DNA of 64,000 bases, taken from Clostridium amylolyticum (GTDB lineage: Bacteria > Bacillota > Clostridia > Clostridiales > Clostridiaceae). Each line of letters starts with the position of its first letter. The stretch's first letter is position 1. The stretch is from assembly GCF_900142075.1 (NCBI RefSeq), contig NZ_FQZO01000006.1, positions 124,001 through 188,000 of the forward strand, given 5' to 3'. The notes beneath the pieces were generated by a model. That model was not told the DNA's origin. It made no database searches and saw nothing but the letters and a program-made list of their open reading frames with translations. The position numbers were made by a program, and so were the translations under genes. Shown here one piece after another: positions 18,091 through 26,431 of the stretch.

Positions 18091-18208
18091 TCTTTAATTG
18101 CAATTTAATTTCAAACTCCTTGCGTTCACCATCAAACTTATTGTCAGCACCTTTCCTAGCATTCCATTTAAGTTTAATCCATTTTATATCCTTAGATGTT
18201 CCAGCTTT
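18086..18208 (-). pseudogene. C-terminal remnant of an unidentified gene
   Basis: On the minus strand 40 sense codons run from 18208 to a stop at 18086-18088. A stop codon (18209-18211) lies directly upstream, and there is no start codon or ribosome site. The peptide contains KDIKWIKLKWNARKG and ERKEFEIKLQLKK, and the Lys/Glu-rich amphipathic pattern looks like true protein. It lies between the coat-like gene terminator and the tRNA operon terminator, so it is probably the surviving end of a gene lost beside the tRNA cluster. I do not recognise the parent family. Confidence 0.45.
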
Positions 18209-18240
18209 TTAAGGAGAGATAATCAGTTTAAACTACAATC

Positions 18241-18286
18241 TTTTTTAAAACAAAACCCTTCGGGAAATCTCATTCCCAAAGGGTTT
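18241..18286 (-). terminator. Terminator of the tRNA operon
   Basis: On the minus strand AAACCCTTTGGGAA pairs with TTCCCGAAGGGTTT (18253-18286, one G-U), followed by TGTTTTAAAAAA. It lies six bases after tRNA-Cys. Confidence 0.85.
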
Positions 18287-18291
18287 GTATA

Positions 18292-18366
18292 TGGAGGCGC
18301 CACCCAGATTTGAACTGGGGAATAAAGGTGTTGCAGACCTTTGCCTTACCGCTTGGCTATAGCGCC
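18292..18366 (-). tRNA. tRNA-Cys (GCA)
   Basis: The acceptor stem is GGCGCTA/TGGCGCC with discriminator U and an encoded CCA. The anticodon loop TCTGCAA gives GCA. It is the last gene of a five-tRNA operon. Confidence 0.96.
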
Positions 18367-18371
18367 GTGTA

Positions 18372-18446
18372 TGGAGCGGAAAACGAGATTCGAACTCGCA
18401 ACTTTCACCTTGGCAAGGTGACACTCTACCGTTGAGTCATTTCCGC
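18372..18446 (-). tRNA. tRNA-Gly (GCC)
   Basis: The acceptor stem is GCGGAAA/TTTCCGC with discriminator U and an encoded CCA. The anticodon loop CTTGCCAAG gives GCC. Confidence 0.96.
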
Positions 18447-18449
18447 AAC

Positions 18450-18525
<76 letters not shown>

Positions 18526-18527
18526 CT

Positions 18528-18604
18528 TGGCGACTCAGAAGGGGCTCGAACCCTCGACCTCCGGCGTGACAGGCCGGCACTCTAACCAACTGAGCTACTG
18601 AGCC
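18528..18604 (-). tRNA. tRNA-Asp (GUC)
   Basis: The acceptor stem is GGCTCAG/CTGAGTC with discriminator G and an encoded CCA. The anticodon loop CCTGTCACG gives GTC. Confidence 0.96.
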
Positions 18605-18607
18605 CTA

Positions 18608-18683
18608 TGGTGGGAACAACAGGGATCGAACCTGTGACCCTCTGCTTGTAAGGCAGATGCTCTCCCAGCTGAGCTATGCTCCC
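18608..18683 (-). tRNA. tRNA-Val (UAC)
   Basis: The acceptor stem is GGGAGCA/TGTTCCC with one G-T pair, discriminator A and an encoded CCA. The anticodon loop CCTTACAAG gives TAC, which reads the GUA specifier seen in the valS leader. It is first in the operon. Confidence 0.96.
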
Positions 18684-18703
18684 AAACATCATCGCACAAT
18701 AAA

Positions 18704-18732
18704 ATTATAATATATGTAATTATTAAAGTCAA
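18704..18732 (-). promoter_or_regulatory. Promoter of the five-tRNA operon
   Basis: On the minus strand TTGACT (18727-18732) and a perfect TATAAT (18704-18709) are 17 bases apart. They lie 20 bases before tRNA-Val, which fits a strong stable-RNA promoter. Confidence 0.85.
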
Positions 18733-18751
18733 TAATGTAAACCTTACAAAG

Positions 18752-18893
18752 ATAGGTAAAAAGTAAGAAGTAAGAGGTAAGATAGAATAGTTAAGAAATT
18801 TGAAAATTCCGTGAGTTTTATCCATAACCCTTACCTCTTAGCTCTTACCTTTAACTTATATTTACCTCTTCACTCTTACCTCTTACCTATTAC
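18752..18893. repeat. Imperfect inverted repeat built from GTAAGAGGTAAGA units
   Basis: The left side carries repeated AAGTAAGAAGTAAGAGG and the right side carries the complement (TTACCTCTTAGCTCTTACC, then CACTCTTACCTCTTACC). Together they make a long imperfect palindrome. It ends exactly at the hslO stop codon and holds no gene. It looks like a short non-coding palindromic or MITE-like element. Confidence 0.6.
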
Positions 18894-19769
18894 TTATATA
18901 TTTTTTATCAATTCTCCAATATCCTCATGGGTAAATATATACTTTTTATTGCAAAAGTGACATAGTAATTCTTCATCTTTACCTTCTTCATAAATAGCAT
19001 TTAATTCTTTTTTCCCAATGCTTAATAGTGCTCTCTCTACCTTTTCTTTAGAACAGTCGCAAACATATTTAGGAACAACGCTTTCAGATATCTTTAAATC
19101 CATATCTTCAAAAATTATTTCTAAGATCTCATCTATACTATGTCCAGAGGAAAGCATTTCTGATACTGATTTAGCTTCTTGAAGCCTATAGGAAACCAAA
19201 TCAGCTAAAAGATCGTCAGCACCTGGCATCATTTGAATAATAAATCCACCAGCTGCTTTAATAGAATAATCTACATCCACCAACACTCCTAAAGATACTG
19301 CAGATGGTGTCTGCTCTGAAACAGTAAAGTAATATGCAAAATCTTCAGCTATTTCCCCTGTATATATAGGTACTTGTCCTACATATGGTTCTTTTAAGCC
19401 CATATCTCTAATAACAACCAGGTTACCTTGTTTTCCTATGGCTCCTCCTACGTCTAATTTGCCCTTGTTATTTAAGGGAATATCTACATTAGGATTCCCA
19501 ATGTACCCTTTAACGGATGCATCGCTATGAGCGGTAACTACTACCCCCTTAGCTTCCCCACCTCCATTAATTTGAAGGGTTATGGAATCACTTTCATTTT
19601 TAAGCATGGAACCTAAAAGGCTTCCTGCAGTAAGCATTCTGCCTAATGCAGCTGCAGCGGTAGGTGTGCAGCTATGTATCTTAACTCCTTCATTAACCAA
19701 TTCTTTAGTAGAAGCAGCTATAATTCTAATCATGCCTTCTTTTGCTGTTGCTTTAATTAATCTATCCAT
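18894..19769 (-). CDS. hslO: Redox-regulated chaperone Hsp33
   Basis: The 291-residue protein matches Hsp33. It has the N-terminal dimerising domain (about 1-180, LINGGGEAKGVVVTAHSD-like segment near 66), a linker, and the C-terminal zinc switch with CDC near 238 and CHFC near 271. Oxidation releases zinc and turns on holdase activity, protecting unfolded proteins under oxidative stress. The gene follows the methyltransferase by 18 bases on the same strand. Its stop codon abuts a palindromic repeat. Confidence 0.95.
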   Translation of the reverse strand: MDRLIKATAKEGMIRIIAASTKELVNEGVKIHSCTPTAAAALGRMLTAGSLLGSMLKNESDSITLQINGGGEAKGVVVTAHSDASVKGYIGNPNVDIPLNNKGKLDVGGAIGKQGNLVVIRDMGLKEPYVGQVPIYTGEIAEDFAYYFTVSEQTPSAVSLGVLVDVDYSIKAAGGFIIQMMPGADDLLADLVSYRLQEAKSVSEMLSSGHSIDEILEIIFEDMDLKISESVVPKYVCDCSKEKVERALLSIGKKELNAIYEEGKDEELLCHFCNKKYIFTHEDIGELIKNI

Positions 19770-19787
19770 ATAAATAAACCTCCAGTT

Positions 19788-20534
19788 TTATTCTTTTCTT
19801 AAAACATAAACAATTCTTTCTGTGGTACTATGTACCTTAGAATCTATAGTGTAATCATCAAACTTATTTAGAATAGTAAAATTAAGTTCTTTTAAAATTC
19901 CTTCAATATAACTTTCACTATAAGCTCTTTCTATGTGTTCCTCTTCAAATCTCTTATAGTACTCCCCTTCCTGAATAAAAAAGGTTAAGTACATGTACAA
20001 ATTATCCTCTTCAAAGTCATTTTCCCAAGTGTAAAAAAGTTCTGGGGTATTATAGGTAAAGGTATTATTGCCTAATATACTACTTAGTTTATAATAGGAA
20101 TTTATATCAAAAATAAATATTCCACCACTTGCTAAATGGTGATAAACTTTAGAAAAAAAGCTTTTTAATTTACTAGGGTCATGTATATAATTAACCGCAT
20201 CTAATACGCAGGTAATAACATTAAACTCTCTATATAAGTTTAATTCTGTCATGTCCTGATATATTAAATTAGCTTTTATATTATTTTCTCTAAGTTTATT
20301 ATCTGCTTCCATAAGCATATCTTGAGAATAGTCCACAGCCCAAACCTCTGTAAAGCTTCTGCTTAGTAGTGCAGTAACAGTACCTGTACCACAAGCAATA
20401 TCTAAATATTTATCCTTATGTATTTGATACTTATTAATAACATCCATTATAAATGAGGATATTTTATCATAATCGATATCTTCATAAATTAAATCATCGT
20501 ATACATGTGCTAAATTTTCATAACATTTTATCAT
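19788..20534 (-). CDS. Class I SAM-dependent methyltransferase
   Basis: The 248-residue protein has a Rossmann methyltransferase fold. Motif I is YLDIACGTGTVTALLSR near residue 42. Acidic motif II is VWAVDYSQDMLMEAD and motif IV is FNVITCVLDAVNYI near 105. The C-terminal part resembles small-molecule methyltransferases. Its substrate cannot be read. It precedes hslO by 18 bases and is probably cotranscribed with it; no functional link is evident. Confidence 0.85.
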   Translation of the reverse strand: MIKCYENLAHVYDDLIYEDIDYDKISSFIMDVINKYQIHKDKYLDIACGTGTVTALLSRSFTEVWAVDYSQDMLMEADNKLRENNIKANLIYQDMTELNLYREFNVITCVLDAVNYIHDPSKLKSFFSKVYHHLASGGIFIFDINSYYKLSSILGNNTFTYNTPELFYTWENDFEEDNLYMYLTFFIQEGEYYKRFEEEHIERAYSESYIEGILKELNFTILNKFDDYTIDSKVHSTTERIVYVLRKE

Positions 20535-20606
20535 TAAGCATACCTCCTATAGGGATGTATTACTTAATAATATTATAGTTAAAACTATTTATCGTCAATA
20601 CACCTT

Positions 20607-20864
20607 TTATTTACCACTTGTCTTTAGAATCTCGTTATTGCTGGGAATGTTTAGAGTTTTCTTTCTTTTAGTCATTATTCCTCCAATTCTTCCTGTTTCT
20701 TCCGCTGTTAATCCACTCCACCCCAATTCATCTACTTTATCTCTAAGACCTAACTCTTCTGCTATTTCATACTTCATTTTTTCTCTTAACTTTTCTGCCT
20801 CGGTTAATTCCCTATTAGATTGAAGTTTAGATTTTATAACCTTTTTTAATGGTGTTTTGCTCAT
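20607..20864 (-). CDS. Small acid-soluble spore protein, alpha/beta type (SspF-like)
   Basis: The 85-residue protein has the SASP core in its C-terminal two thirds. KYEIAEELGL resembles the germination-protease site region, then DKVDELGWSGLTAEETGRIG corresponds to the second conserved DNA-binding segment. In the family these proteins coat spore DNA, force the A form and protect it from UV. The first 30 residues are a Lys/Glu-rich extension. GGTGG precedes the ATG. A sigma-G promoter is expected, but I could not identify a convincing one. Confidence 0.82.
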   Translation of the reverse strand: MSKTPLKKVIKSKLQSNRELTEAEKLREKMKYEIAEELGLRDKVDELGWSGLTAEETGRIGGIMTKRKKTLNIPSNNEILKTSGK

Positions 20865-21039
20865 TATTCTTCACCACCTAATAAATTTTAATGTAATACT
20901 CTATATTTTAACCTAGGAGAAATAAATTATTCTTAATAAACAGTGTATATAATGATAAAATATAAATTAATATAACTGTTATATATTTTTCACTATCATA
21001 GTTATATAATATAATATAATTACTTAAGGAGGGATTTAC

Positions 21040-22032
21040 GTGTCATACAATTTAGCAATAGTAGGAGCAACAGGAATGGTTGGAAGGCAATTTATAGATA
21101 TTTTAGTGGAAAGAAATTTTCCAATAAAGGAAGTTTATATGTTCGCCTCAAAAAAATCAGCCAATAGCATTATAAAATTTGATAACAAAGAAATAACCGT
21201 AGAAGAACTTAATGAAGATAATATTAAATCTAAAAAAATAGATATAGCTTTATTTTCTGCAGGAGGTGATATCAGCCTTAAATACGCTCCAATTTTTGCA
21301 GCTCAAGGTGCTGTGGTTATTGATAATAGTTCCGCTTGGAGAATGGACCCCTCTGTACCTTTAGTGGTACCAGAAGTTAATGCTGAAGATATACTATGGA
21401 ATAAAGGTATAATTGCAAACCCTAACTGTTCTACTATACAAGCTATGGTGGCTTTAAAACCTTTATATGATAATTTTGGCATAAAGAGAGTTATTTATTC
21501 CACTTACCAAGCAGTATCTGGAGCTGGTGTACAAGGTTTAAAGGACCTAGAAGATGGTTTGAAAGGTGAAAAACCAAAAAAGTTTCCTCGTGCCATTACT
21601 AACAATCTAATACCTCATATCGATGTATTCTTAGAAAATGGATATACCAAAGAAGAGATGAAAATGATAGAAGAAACAAAAAAAATATTGCATGATGATA
21701 AGCTAAAAGTCACCGCTACCACTGTTAGGGTTCCAGTTTTTTATGGCCATAGCGAGAGCATAAATGTTGAATTAAACGAGGCTTTCCAATTAGACCATTT
21801 AAAAGATGTTCTTAAAAACTTTCCGGGTATAGTGGTTCAAGACAATCTAGAAGAGTTGGAGTATCCTACCCCTCTTGAGTGCCAAGGAAAAGATGAAGTT
21901 TTTATTGGCAGAATACGTAGGGATTTCAGTGTAGAAAATGGTGTTAATCTTTGGGTAGTAGCAGATAACATAAGAAAAGGCGCAGCACTAAATGCTGTTC
22001 AAATAGCAGAATATTTAATAAAAAATAAATAA
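21040..22032 (+). CDS. asd: Aspartate-semialdehyde dehydrogenase
   Basis: The 330-residue enzyme shows the NADP-binding start VGATGMVGRQFIDIL, the NPNCSTIQ active-site cysteine segment near residue 126 and FYGHSESINVE near 232. It reduces aspartyl phosphate to aspartate semialdehyde, the branch point to lysine/DAP and threonine/methionine. The start is GTG, preceded by AAGGAGGG. dapA and dapB follow with 18- and 13-base gaps, forming a compact operon for the first DAP steps. I see no lysine riboswitch in the 175 bases before it. Confidence 0.95.
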   Translation: MSYNLAIVGATGMVGRQFIDILVERNFPIKEVYMFASKKSANSIIKFDNKEITVEELNEDNIKSKKIDIALFSAGGDISLKYAPIFAAQGAVVIDNSSAWRMDPSVPLVVPEVNAEDILWNKGIIANPNCSTIQAMVALKPLYDNFGIKRVIYSTYQAVSGAGVQGLKDLEDGLKGEKPKKFPRAITNNLIPHIDVFLENGYTKEEMKMIEETKKILHDDKLKVTATTVRVPVFYGHSESINVELNEAFQLDHLKDVLKNFPGIVVQDNLEELEYPTPLECQGKDEVFIGRIRRDFSVENGVNLWVVADNIRKGAALNAVQIAEYLIKNK

Positions 22033-22050
22033 TTTTAAGGAGAGATTTAT

Positions 22051-22932
22051 ATGGCTATTTTTAAAGGTTCCGGCGTAGCAATAGTAACCCCTTTTAATAA
22101 AGATGGGGTTGATCTAAAAAAATTAGAAGAGTTAATTGAATGGCATATTTCTAAAGATACTGATGCCATAATAATTTGTGGCACCACTGGTGAAGCTTCT
22201 ACCATGACAGAAGCTGAAAGAAAAGAAACCATTAAATTTACCGTGGAAAAGGTTAATAAGAGAATTCCCGTAATAGCTGGTACCGGCACTAACAATACCG
22301 CCGCTTCTATAGCTATGAGTAAATGGGCTGAATCTATAGGTGTGGATGCCTTGCTAATTATAACTCCTTATTATAATAAAACTACTCAAAAAGGGTTAAT
22401 AGAGCACTTTAAAGCTATAGATGATGAAGTGAATATCCCCATAATAGTTTATAATGTTCCTGGAAGAACAGGCATGAATATTACCGCTAGTACTTTAAAA
22501 GAATTATGTAAGCTTAAAAATATAAAAGCAATAAAAGAAGCTAGTGGTAACATTAGTCAAATAGCAGAATTTAAAGCTCTATGTGGAGATGAAATAGATA
22601 TTTATTCCGGAAATGACGACCAAATTATACCTATCCTATCCCTAGGTGGTATCGGTGTTATATCAGTACTTGCCAATATAATTCCTAAAGAAGTTCATGA
22701 TATGTGCAATCTATATTTAGAGGGAAAGGTTAAGGAAGCTTTAAAGATTCAACTAGATACTCTAAGCTTAACCAATGCATTATTTATAGAAACCAATCCA
22801 ATTCCAGTTAAAACAGCATTGAATTTAATGGGCTTTGAAGTAGGTCGCCTAAGACTTCCTCTTTGTGATATGGTAGAAGGAAATTTAGAAACTCTAAAAA
22901 AAGAATTGATTAAAAATAACTTAATAAAATAG
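22051..22932 (+). CDS. dapA: 4-hydroxy-tetrahydrodipicolinate synthase
   Basis: The 293-residue TIM-barrel enzyme has GTTGEASTMT near residue 43, the catalytic Tyr in IIVYNVPGRTG near 131 and the Schiff-base lysine in IKAIKEASGN near 160. It condenses pyruvate with aspartate semialdehyde, the committed step to DAP and lysine. In spore formers the product also feeds dipicolinate. It sits between asd and dapB. Confidence 0.96.
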   Translation: MAIFKGSGVAIVTPFNKDGVDLKKLEELIEWHISKDTDAIIICGTTGEASTMTEAERKETIKFTVEKVNKRIPVIAGTGTNNTAASIAMSKWAESIGVDALLIITPYYNKTTQKGLIEHFKAIDDEVNIPIIVYNVPGRTGMNITASTLKELCKLKNIKAIKEASGNISQIAEFKALCGDEIDIYSGNDDQIIPILSLGGIGVISVLANIIPKEVHDMCNLYLEGKVKEALKIQLDTLSLTNALFIETNPIPVKTALNLMGFEVGRLRLPLCDMVEGNLETLKKELIKNNLIK

Positions 22933-22945
22933 ATAGGAGGCTATT

Positions 22946-23704
22946 ATGACCAATATAATTCTAAATGGATGTAATGGAAAAATGGGGCAGACTATTTCTT
23001 CAATAATAAGCAAATTTGAAGATTTAAATATTGTAGCAGGTATAGATAAGAATTTAGAATCAAAATTCGGTTATCCTATATTTCAAGATATAGCCTCAGT
23101 AAATATTCAGTATGATGTGTTACTAGACTTTTCAAGACCAGATGCTTTAGAATCTTTAATAGATTATTCTATTAAAAATTCTAAACCTTTAATACTATGC
23201 ACCACAGGTTATACTCCAGAGCAACTTAAATATATAGAATACTCCAGCAAAAAGATACCTATATTCCGCTCAGCAAACATGAGCATGGGGGTAAATGTAG
23301 TTTCTCAAATCCTTAAAGCTGTTACTCCTTTGTTATATGAGGATTTTGATATAGAAATAATAGAAAAGCATCACAATGAAAAAGTTGATGCTCCTAGCGG
23401 CACCGCATTACTTCTTGCAGATTCTATTAGAAGCTCTATTAAAGAAGATACTAAAATAGTTAATGGCAGAAGCGGTTCCAGCAAAAGAAACCATAATGAT
23501 ATAGGAATACATGCCATTAGAGGCGGAAATATCGTAGGAGATCATGAAACCATATTTGCAGGCAGCGGAGAGATTATAGAAATTACCCACAAGGCTTTAT
23601 CTAGAGAAGTTTTTGCTTTTGGAGCATTAAAAGCTTGTAAGTTTATTAAAGATAAAACTCCTGGATTATACGATATGTCTAATATGATAAAATTAAATAT
23701 ATAA
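22946..23704 (+). CDS. dapB: 4-hydroxy-tetrahydrodipicolinate reductase
   Basis: The 252-residue enzyme starts with a Rossmann segment (LNGCNGKMGQTISSII). It contains the DapB signature EIIEKHHNEKVDAPSGTA near residue 133, with the catalytic His and Lys. It uses NAD(P)H to form tetrahydrodipicolinate. It is last in asd-dapA-dapB and ends in a strong bidirectional terminator shared with oppA. Confidence 0.96.
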   Translation: MTNIILNGCNGKMGQTISSIISKFEDLNIVAGIDKNLESKFGYPIFQDIASVNIQYDVLLDFSRPDALESLIDYSIKNSKPLILCTTGYTPEQLKYIEYSSKKIPIFRSANMSMGVNVVSQILKAVTPLLYEDFDIEIIEKHHNEKVDAPSGTALLLADSIRSSIKEDTKIVNGRSGSSKRNHNDIGIHAIRGGNIVGDHETIFAGSGEIIEITHKALSREVFAFGALKACKFIKDKTPGLYDMSNMIKLNI

Positions 23705-23736
23705 AAAAGTCAGGAGCTGCGGCTCCTGACTTTTTT
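23703..23736. terminator. Bidirectional terminator between dapB and oppA
   Basis: AAAAAAGTCAGGAGC pairs perfectly with GCTCCTGACTTTTTT around a 4-base loop. This gives T runs in both directions between two convergent genes. Confidence 0.92.
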
Positions 23737-23741
23737 ATATA

Positions 23742-25403
23742 TTAGTGTTTTTCTACTACAGCTTTATCGAAGAATACAAAGCCTAAAGGTGACTTTCTAA
23801 CATTCTTTACATATTCTTTTGTACACATAATATTTGTATAATAGTATACTGGAATTATTGGCATATCATCCATCAAAACCTCTTCTGCTTGATGTAGATA
23901 CTCTGTTCTCTTTGCTAGGTCTCTTTCCTTTTTAGCAGAATCTATTAAGTTATCATATTTTGGATTACTATAACCCGCATCATTATTACCAGAACTTGTA
24001 GTCCACATATCTAAAAAGGTCATAGGATCTACATAGTCAGCTATCCAAGCATGTCTAGCTACTACATAGTTTTTAGTATTTCTAGTCTTTTGGAATACCT
24101 TCCACTCTTCATTTCTAAGTTCAATTTCTATATTAAGATTCTTTTTCCACATATCTTGAACAGCTTGTGCTATATTTTGATGAGCTTCATTAGTATTATA
24201 ACTCAAAACTATCTTAGGGAATCCTTTACCATCTGGATATCCTGCTTCTTGTAAAAGCTTCTTTGCAGCATCAACATCTCCATTAGCTTTATAATACTCC
24301 TTAGAGGTAAAATCTTTATTTTCATGATCTGGAATACCTTTAGGTACAAAACTAAATGCAGGTATCTGTCCACCTTTGGTTACATTTTCTACTATTAATT
24401 GTCTATTTATAGCTAAAGCTAAAGCTTTTCTAACTTTTGGATCTTTTATAACTTTTGCAGCTGCCGGATCCACTTTTTCCACATTAGGGCTTAAGTTTAA
24501 ACAATAGAAATAGGTTCCTAAATAAGGATATAACTTTGCAGTTCCATCCTTTAACAATTGAGGAGTTTCTTGAGCTGGTGGTTGTTCTATAATATCTACT
24601 TCTCCAGATCTAAAAGTAGCCAAAGCTGAAGTAGCTTCTTCTATCATCTTATACTCTATAGTATCTAAAGTTACATTTTTAGTATTCCAATAATTTTCAT
24701 TCTTAACAAATACAAGTGTATCTTTAGGTTTCCATTCTTTCATTTTAAATGGACCATTACATATATAACTTTCTGGTTTTGTTGCCCAAGCTTCTGGATC
24801 TTTCTCAACAATATCCTTCCTTACAGGGAAATAAGTGGGGAAAGCCATTAAAGATAAAAAGTAGGTAGTTGCATATTCAAGATTTACTTTTAAGGTAGTT
24901 TCATCTACAGCCTTAACACCTACATCCTCTGCCTTAGCCTCACCTTTATTAAATTTTTCTCCATTTTTAAGGTAATAAAGTTGATATGCATATTCTGCTG
25001 CTACTTTAGGTTCTAATGCTCTTTTCCAAGCATACTCAAAATCTTGCGCCTTAACTTGTTGGCCATCAGACCATTTTGCATCTTTTCTAAGTTTAAAAGT
25101 GTACTCCAATCCATCAGATGAAACTTCCCATTTTTCAGCGACTCCAGCAATAGGTTTATCATTTTCATCTAGTTTCATAAGTCCTTCAAAAGCATTTGAA
25201 AGTACAGTTGCCCCATCTACTGCAGCATTCAAAGCAGGATCTAAAGTTTTTGGATCTACTCCCAGATTATATTTTATAATTTGAGGAACGTTTTCTTTAG
25301 CAGTATTATCTTGTCCATTATTCTTCCCGCAACCCGCTAAAGCTGATGTGCTAATGGCTAATGCCAAAAACACAACGGATAATTTAGATAATCTTTTTAA
25401 CAT
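23742..25403 (-). CDS. oppA: Oligopeptide ABC transporter substrate-binding lipoprotein
   Basis: The 553-residue protein has a lipoprotein signal (hydrophobic 8-23, lipobox ALAGC with Cys25) and a full SBP family 5 domain. Segments include NLGVDPKTLDPALNAAVDG near 47 and KWSDGQQVKAQDFEYAWKRA near 110. Anchored outside the membrane, it captures peptides for OppBCDF. It is the last gene of oppB-C-D-F-A, 53 bases after oppF, with a small hairpin in between. The order fits a separately enriched binding protein. Confidence 0.95.
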   Translation of the reverse strand: MLKRLSKLSVVFLALAISTSALAGCGKNNGQDNTAKENVPQIIKYNLGVDPKTLDPALNAAVDGATVLSNAFEGLMKLDENDKPIAGVAEKWEVSSDGLEYTFKLRKDAKWSDGQQVKAQDFEYAWKRALEPKVAAEYAYQLYYLKNGEKFNKGEAKAEDVGVKAVDETTLKVNLEYATTYFLSLMAFPTYFPVRKDIVEKDPEAWATKPESYICNGPFKMKEWKPKDTLVFVKNENYWNTKNVTLDTIEYKMIEEATSALATFRSGEVDIIEQPPAQETPQLLKDGTAKLYPYLGTYFYCLNLSPNVEKVDPAAAKVIKDPKVRKALALAINRQLIVENVTKGGQIPAFSFVPKGIPDHENKDFTSKEYYKANGDVDAAKKLLQEAGYPDGKGFPKIVLSYNTNEAHQNIAQAVQDMWKKNLNIEIELRNEEWKVFQKTRNTKNYVVARHAWIADYVDPMTFLDMWTTSSGNNDAGYSNPKYDNLIDSAKKERDLAKRTEYLHQAEEVLMDDMPIIPVYYYTNIMCTKEYVKNVRKSPLGFVFFDKAVVEKH

Positions 25404-25435
25404 TAAATTTCCCCCTTTAATTTATATATTTAAAC

Positions 25436-25448
25436 TTGGCTAAGCCAA
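25436..25448 (-). other. Small hairpin between oppF and oppA
   Basis: TTGGC-TTA-GCCAA can form a short hairpin without a T run in the 53-base gap. Such structures often stabilise or adjust distal mRNA, but this one is weak. Confidence 0.35.
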
Positions 25449-25456
25449 AATTTATG

Positions 25457-26431
25457 CTAGGAATACAAGTGACAAGCAACAAAATGCCTAGGTTCCACCT
25501 CTATAAGTTCTGGATCGACTTCATTACAGATAGGTTTAGCATATCTGCATCTGCCCTTAAACTTGCAACCTGGAGGTGGGTCTATAGGAGAAGGTATTTC
25601 TCCTTCTAGCACTATTCTTTTTTTTGAAGCAGATATATCTGGATCTGGTATAGGTATAGCAGACAACAACGCTTTAGTATATGGATGCAATGGGTTCTTA
25701 TAGAGTTCATTACTATTAGTTATTTCTACAAGGTTACCTAAATACATAACCCCTACTCTATTAGAAATATGTTTAACCATAGAAAGATCATGAGCAATAA
25801 ACAAATAGGTTAATCCTAAATCTCTTTGTAAATCTTCCAACATATTAACTATCTGAGCTTGTATAGAAACATCCAATGCTGATATCGGTTCATCACAAAT
25901 TATACACTCCGGCTCTACGGCTAAAGCTCTTGCAATTCCTATTCTCTGTCTTTGACCTCCTGAAAACTCATGAGGATATCTATTTATATGATCACTGTTT
26001 AGTCCTACTTTTCTAAGTAAATACTGTATCTTTTCAGTTCTCTCTTTACCTTTTGCAAGCTTATGAATATCTATAGCTTCTCCTACAATATCACCCACAG
26101 TCATTCTAGGGTCAAGAGACGCATATGGATCTTGAAATATCATCTGAATTTTTCTTCTAAAAGGAAGAACTTTATTATAATCATAATTTGTTATATCTTC
26201 GCCATTATACAATATCTTTCCAGCAGTAGGCTCATAAAGCTTAACAATGGTTCTTCCTGTGGTGGTTTTCCCGCAACCAGATTCTCCTACTAACCCTAAT
26301 GTCTCACCCTTATTTATGGTAAAAGAAACTCCATCCACCGCTTTAACATAGCTTTTAGGAGCAAATAAGCCTTTTTTAGCTCTAAAATACTTTTTTAAGT
26401 TTTTTACTTCTAAAAGAACTTCGTTACCCAT
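25457..26431 (-). CDS. oppF: Oligopeptide ABC transporter ATP-binding protein OppF
   Basis: The 324-residue ATPase has Walker A GESGCGKTT near residue 47, ABC signature SGGQRQRIGIARALA near 155 and Walker B CIICDEPISALD. The C-terminal oligopeptide-transporter extension has cysteines (CKFKGRCRYAKPIC), as in Opp/Dpp ATPases that may hold an Fe-S cluster. It pairs with OppD to power peptide import. Its ATG overlaps the oppD stop codon. Confidence 0.95.
   Translation of the reverse strand: MGNEVLLEVKNLKKYFRAKKGLFAPKSYVKAVDGVSFTINKGETLGLVGESGCGKTTTGRTIVKLYEPTAGKILYNGEDITNYDYNKVLPFRRKIQMIFQDPYASLDPRMTVGDIVGEAIDIHKLAKGKERTEKIQYLLRKVGLNSDHINRYPHEFSGGQRQRIGIARALAVEPECIICDEPISALDVSIQAQIVNMLEDLQRDLGLTYLFIAHDLSMVKHISNRVGVMYLGNLVEITNSNELYKNPLHPYTKALLSAIPIPDPDISASKKRIVLEGEIPSPIDPPPGCKFKGRCRYAKPICNEVDPELIEVEPRHFVACHLYS

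Noticed and set aside
18595..18825. Minus-strand open frame across the tRNA-Val gene
   Set aside because: Its end is the tRNA sequence itself and its start lies in the repeat region; no protein-like features.
20880..21039. Lysine riboswitch before asd
   Set aside because: Only about 160 AT-rich bases with no conserved L-box core; a small ATAACT/AGTTAT inverted repeat is too weak to call.
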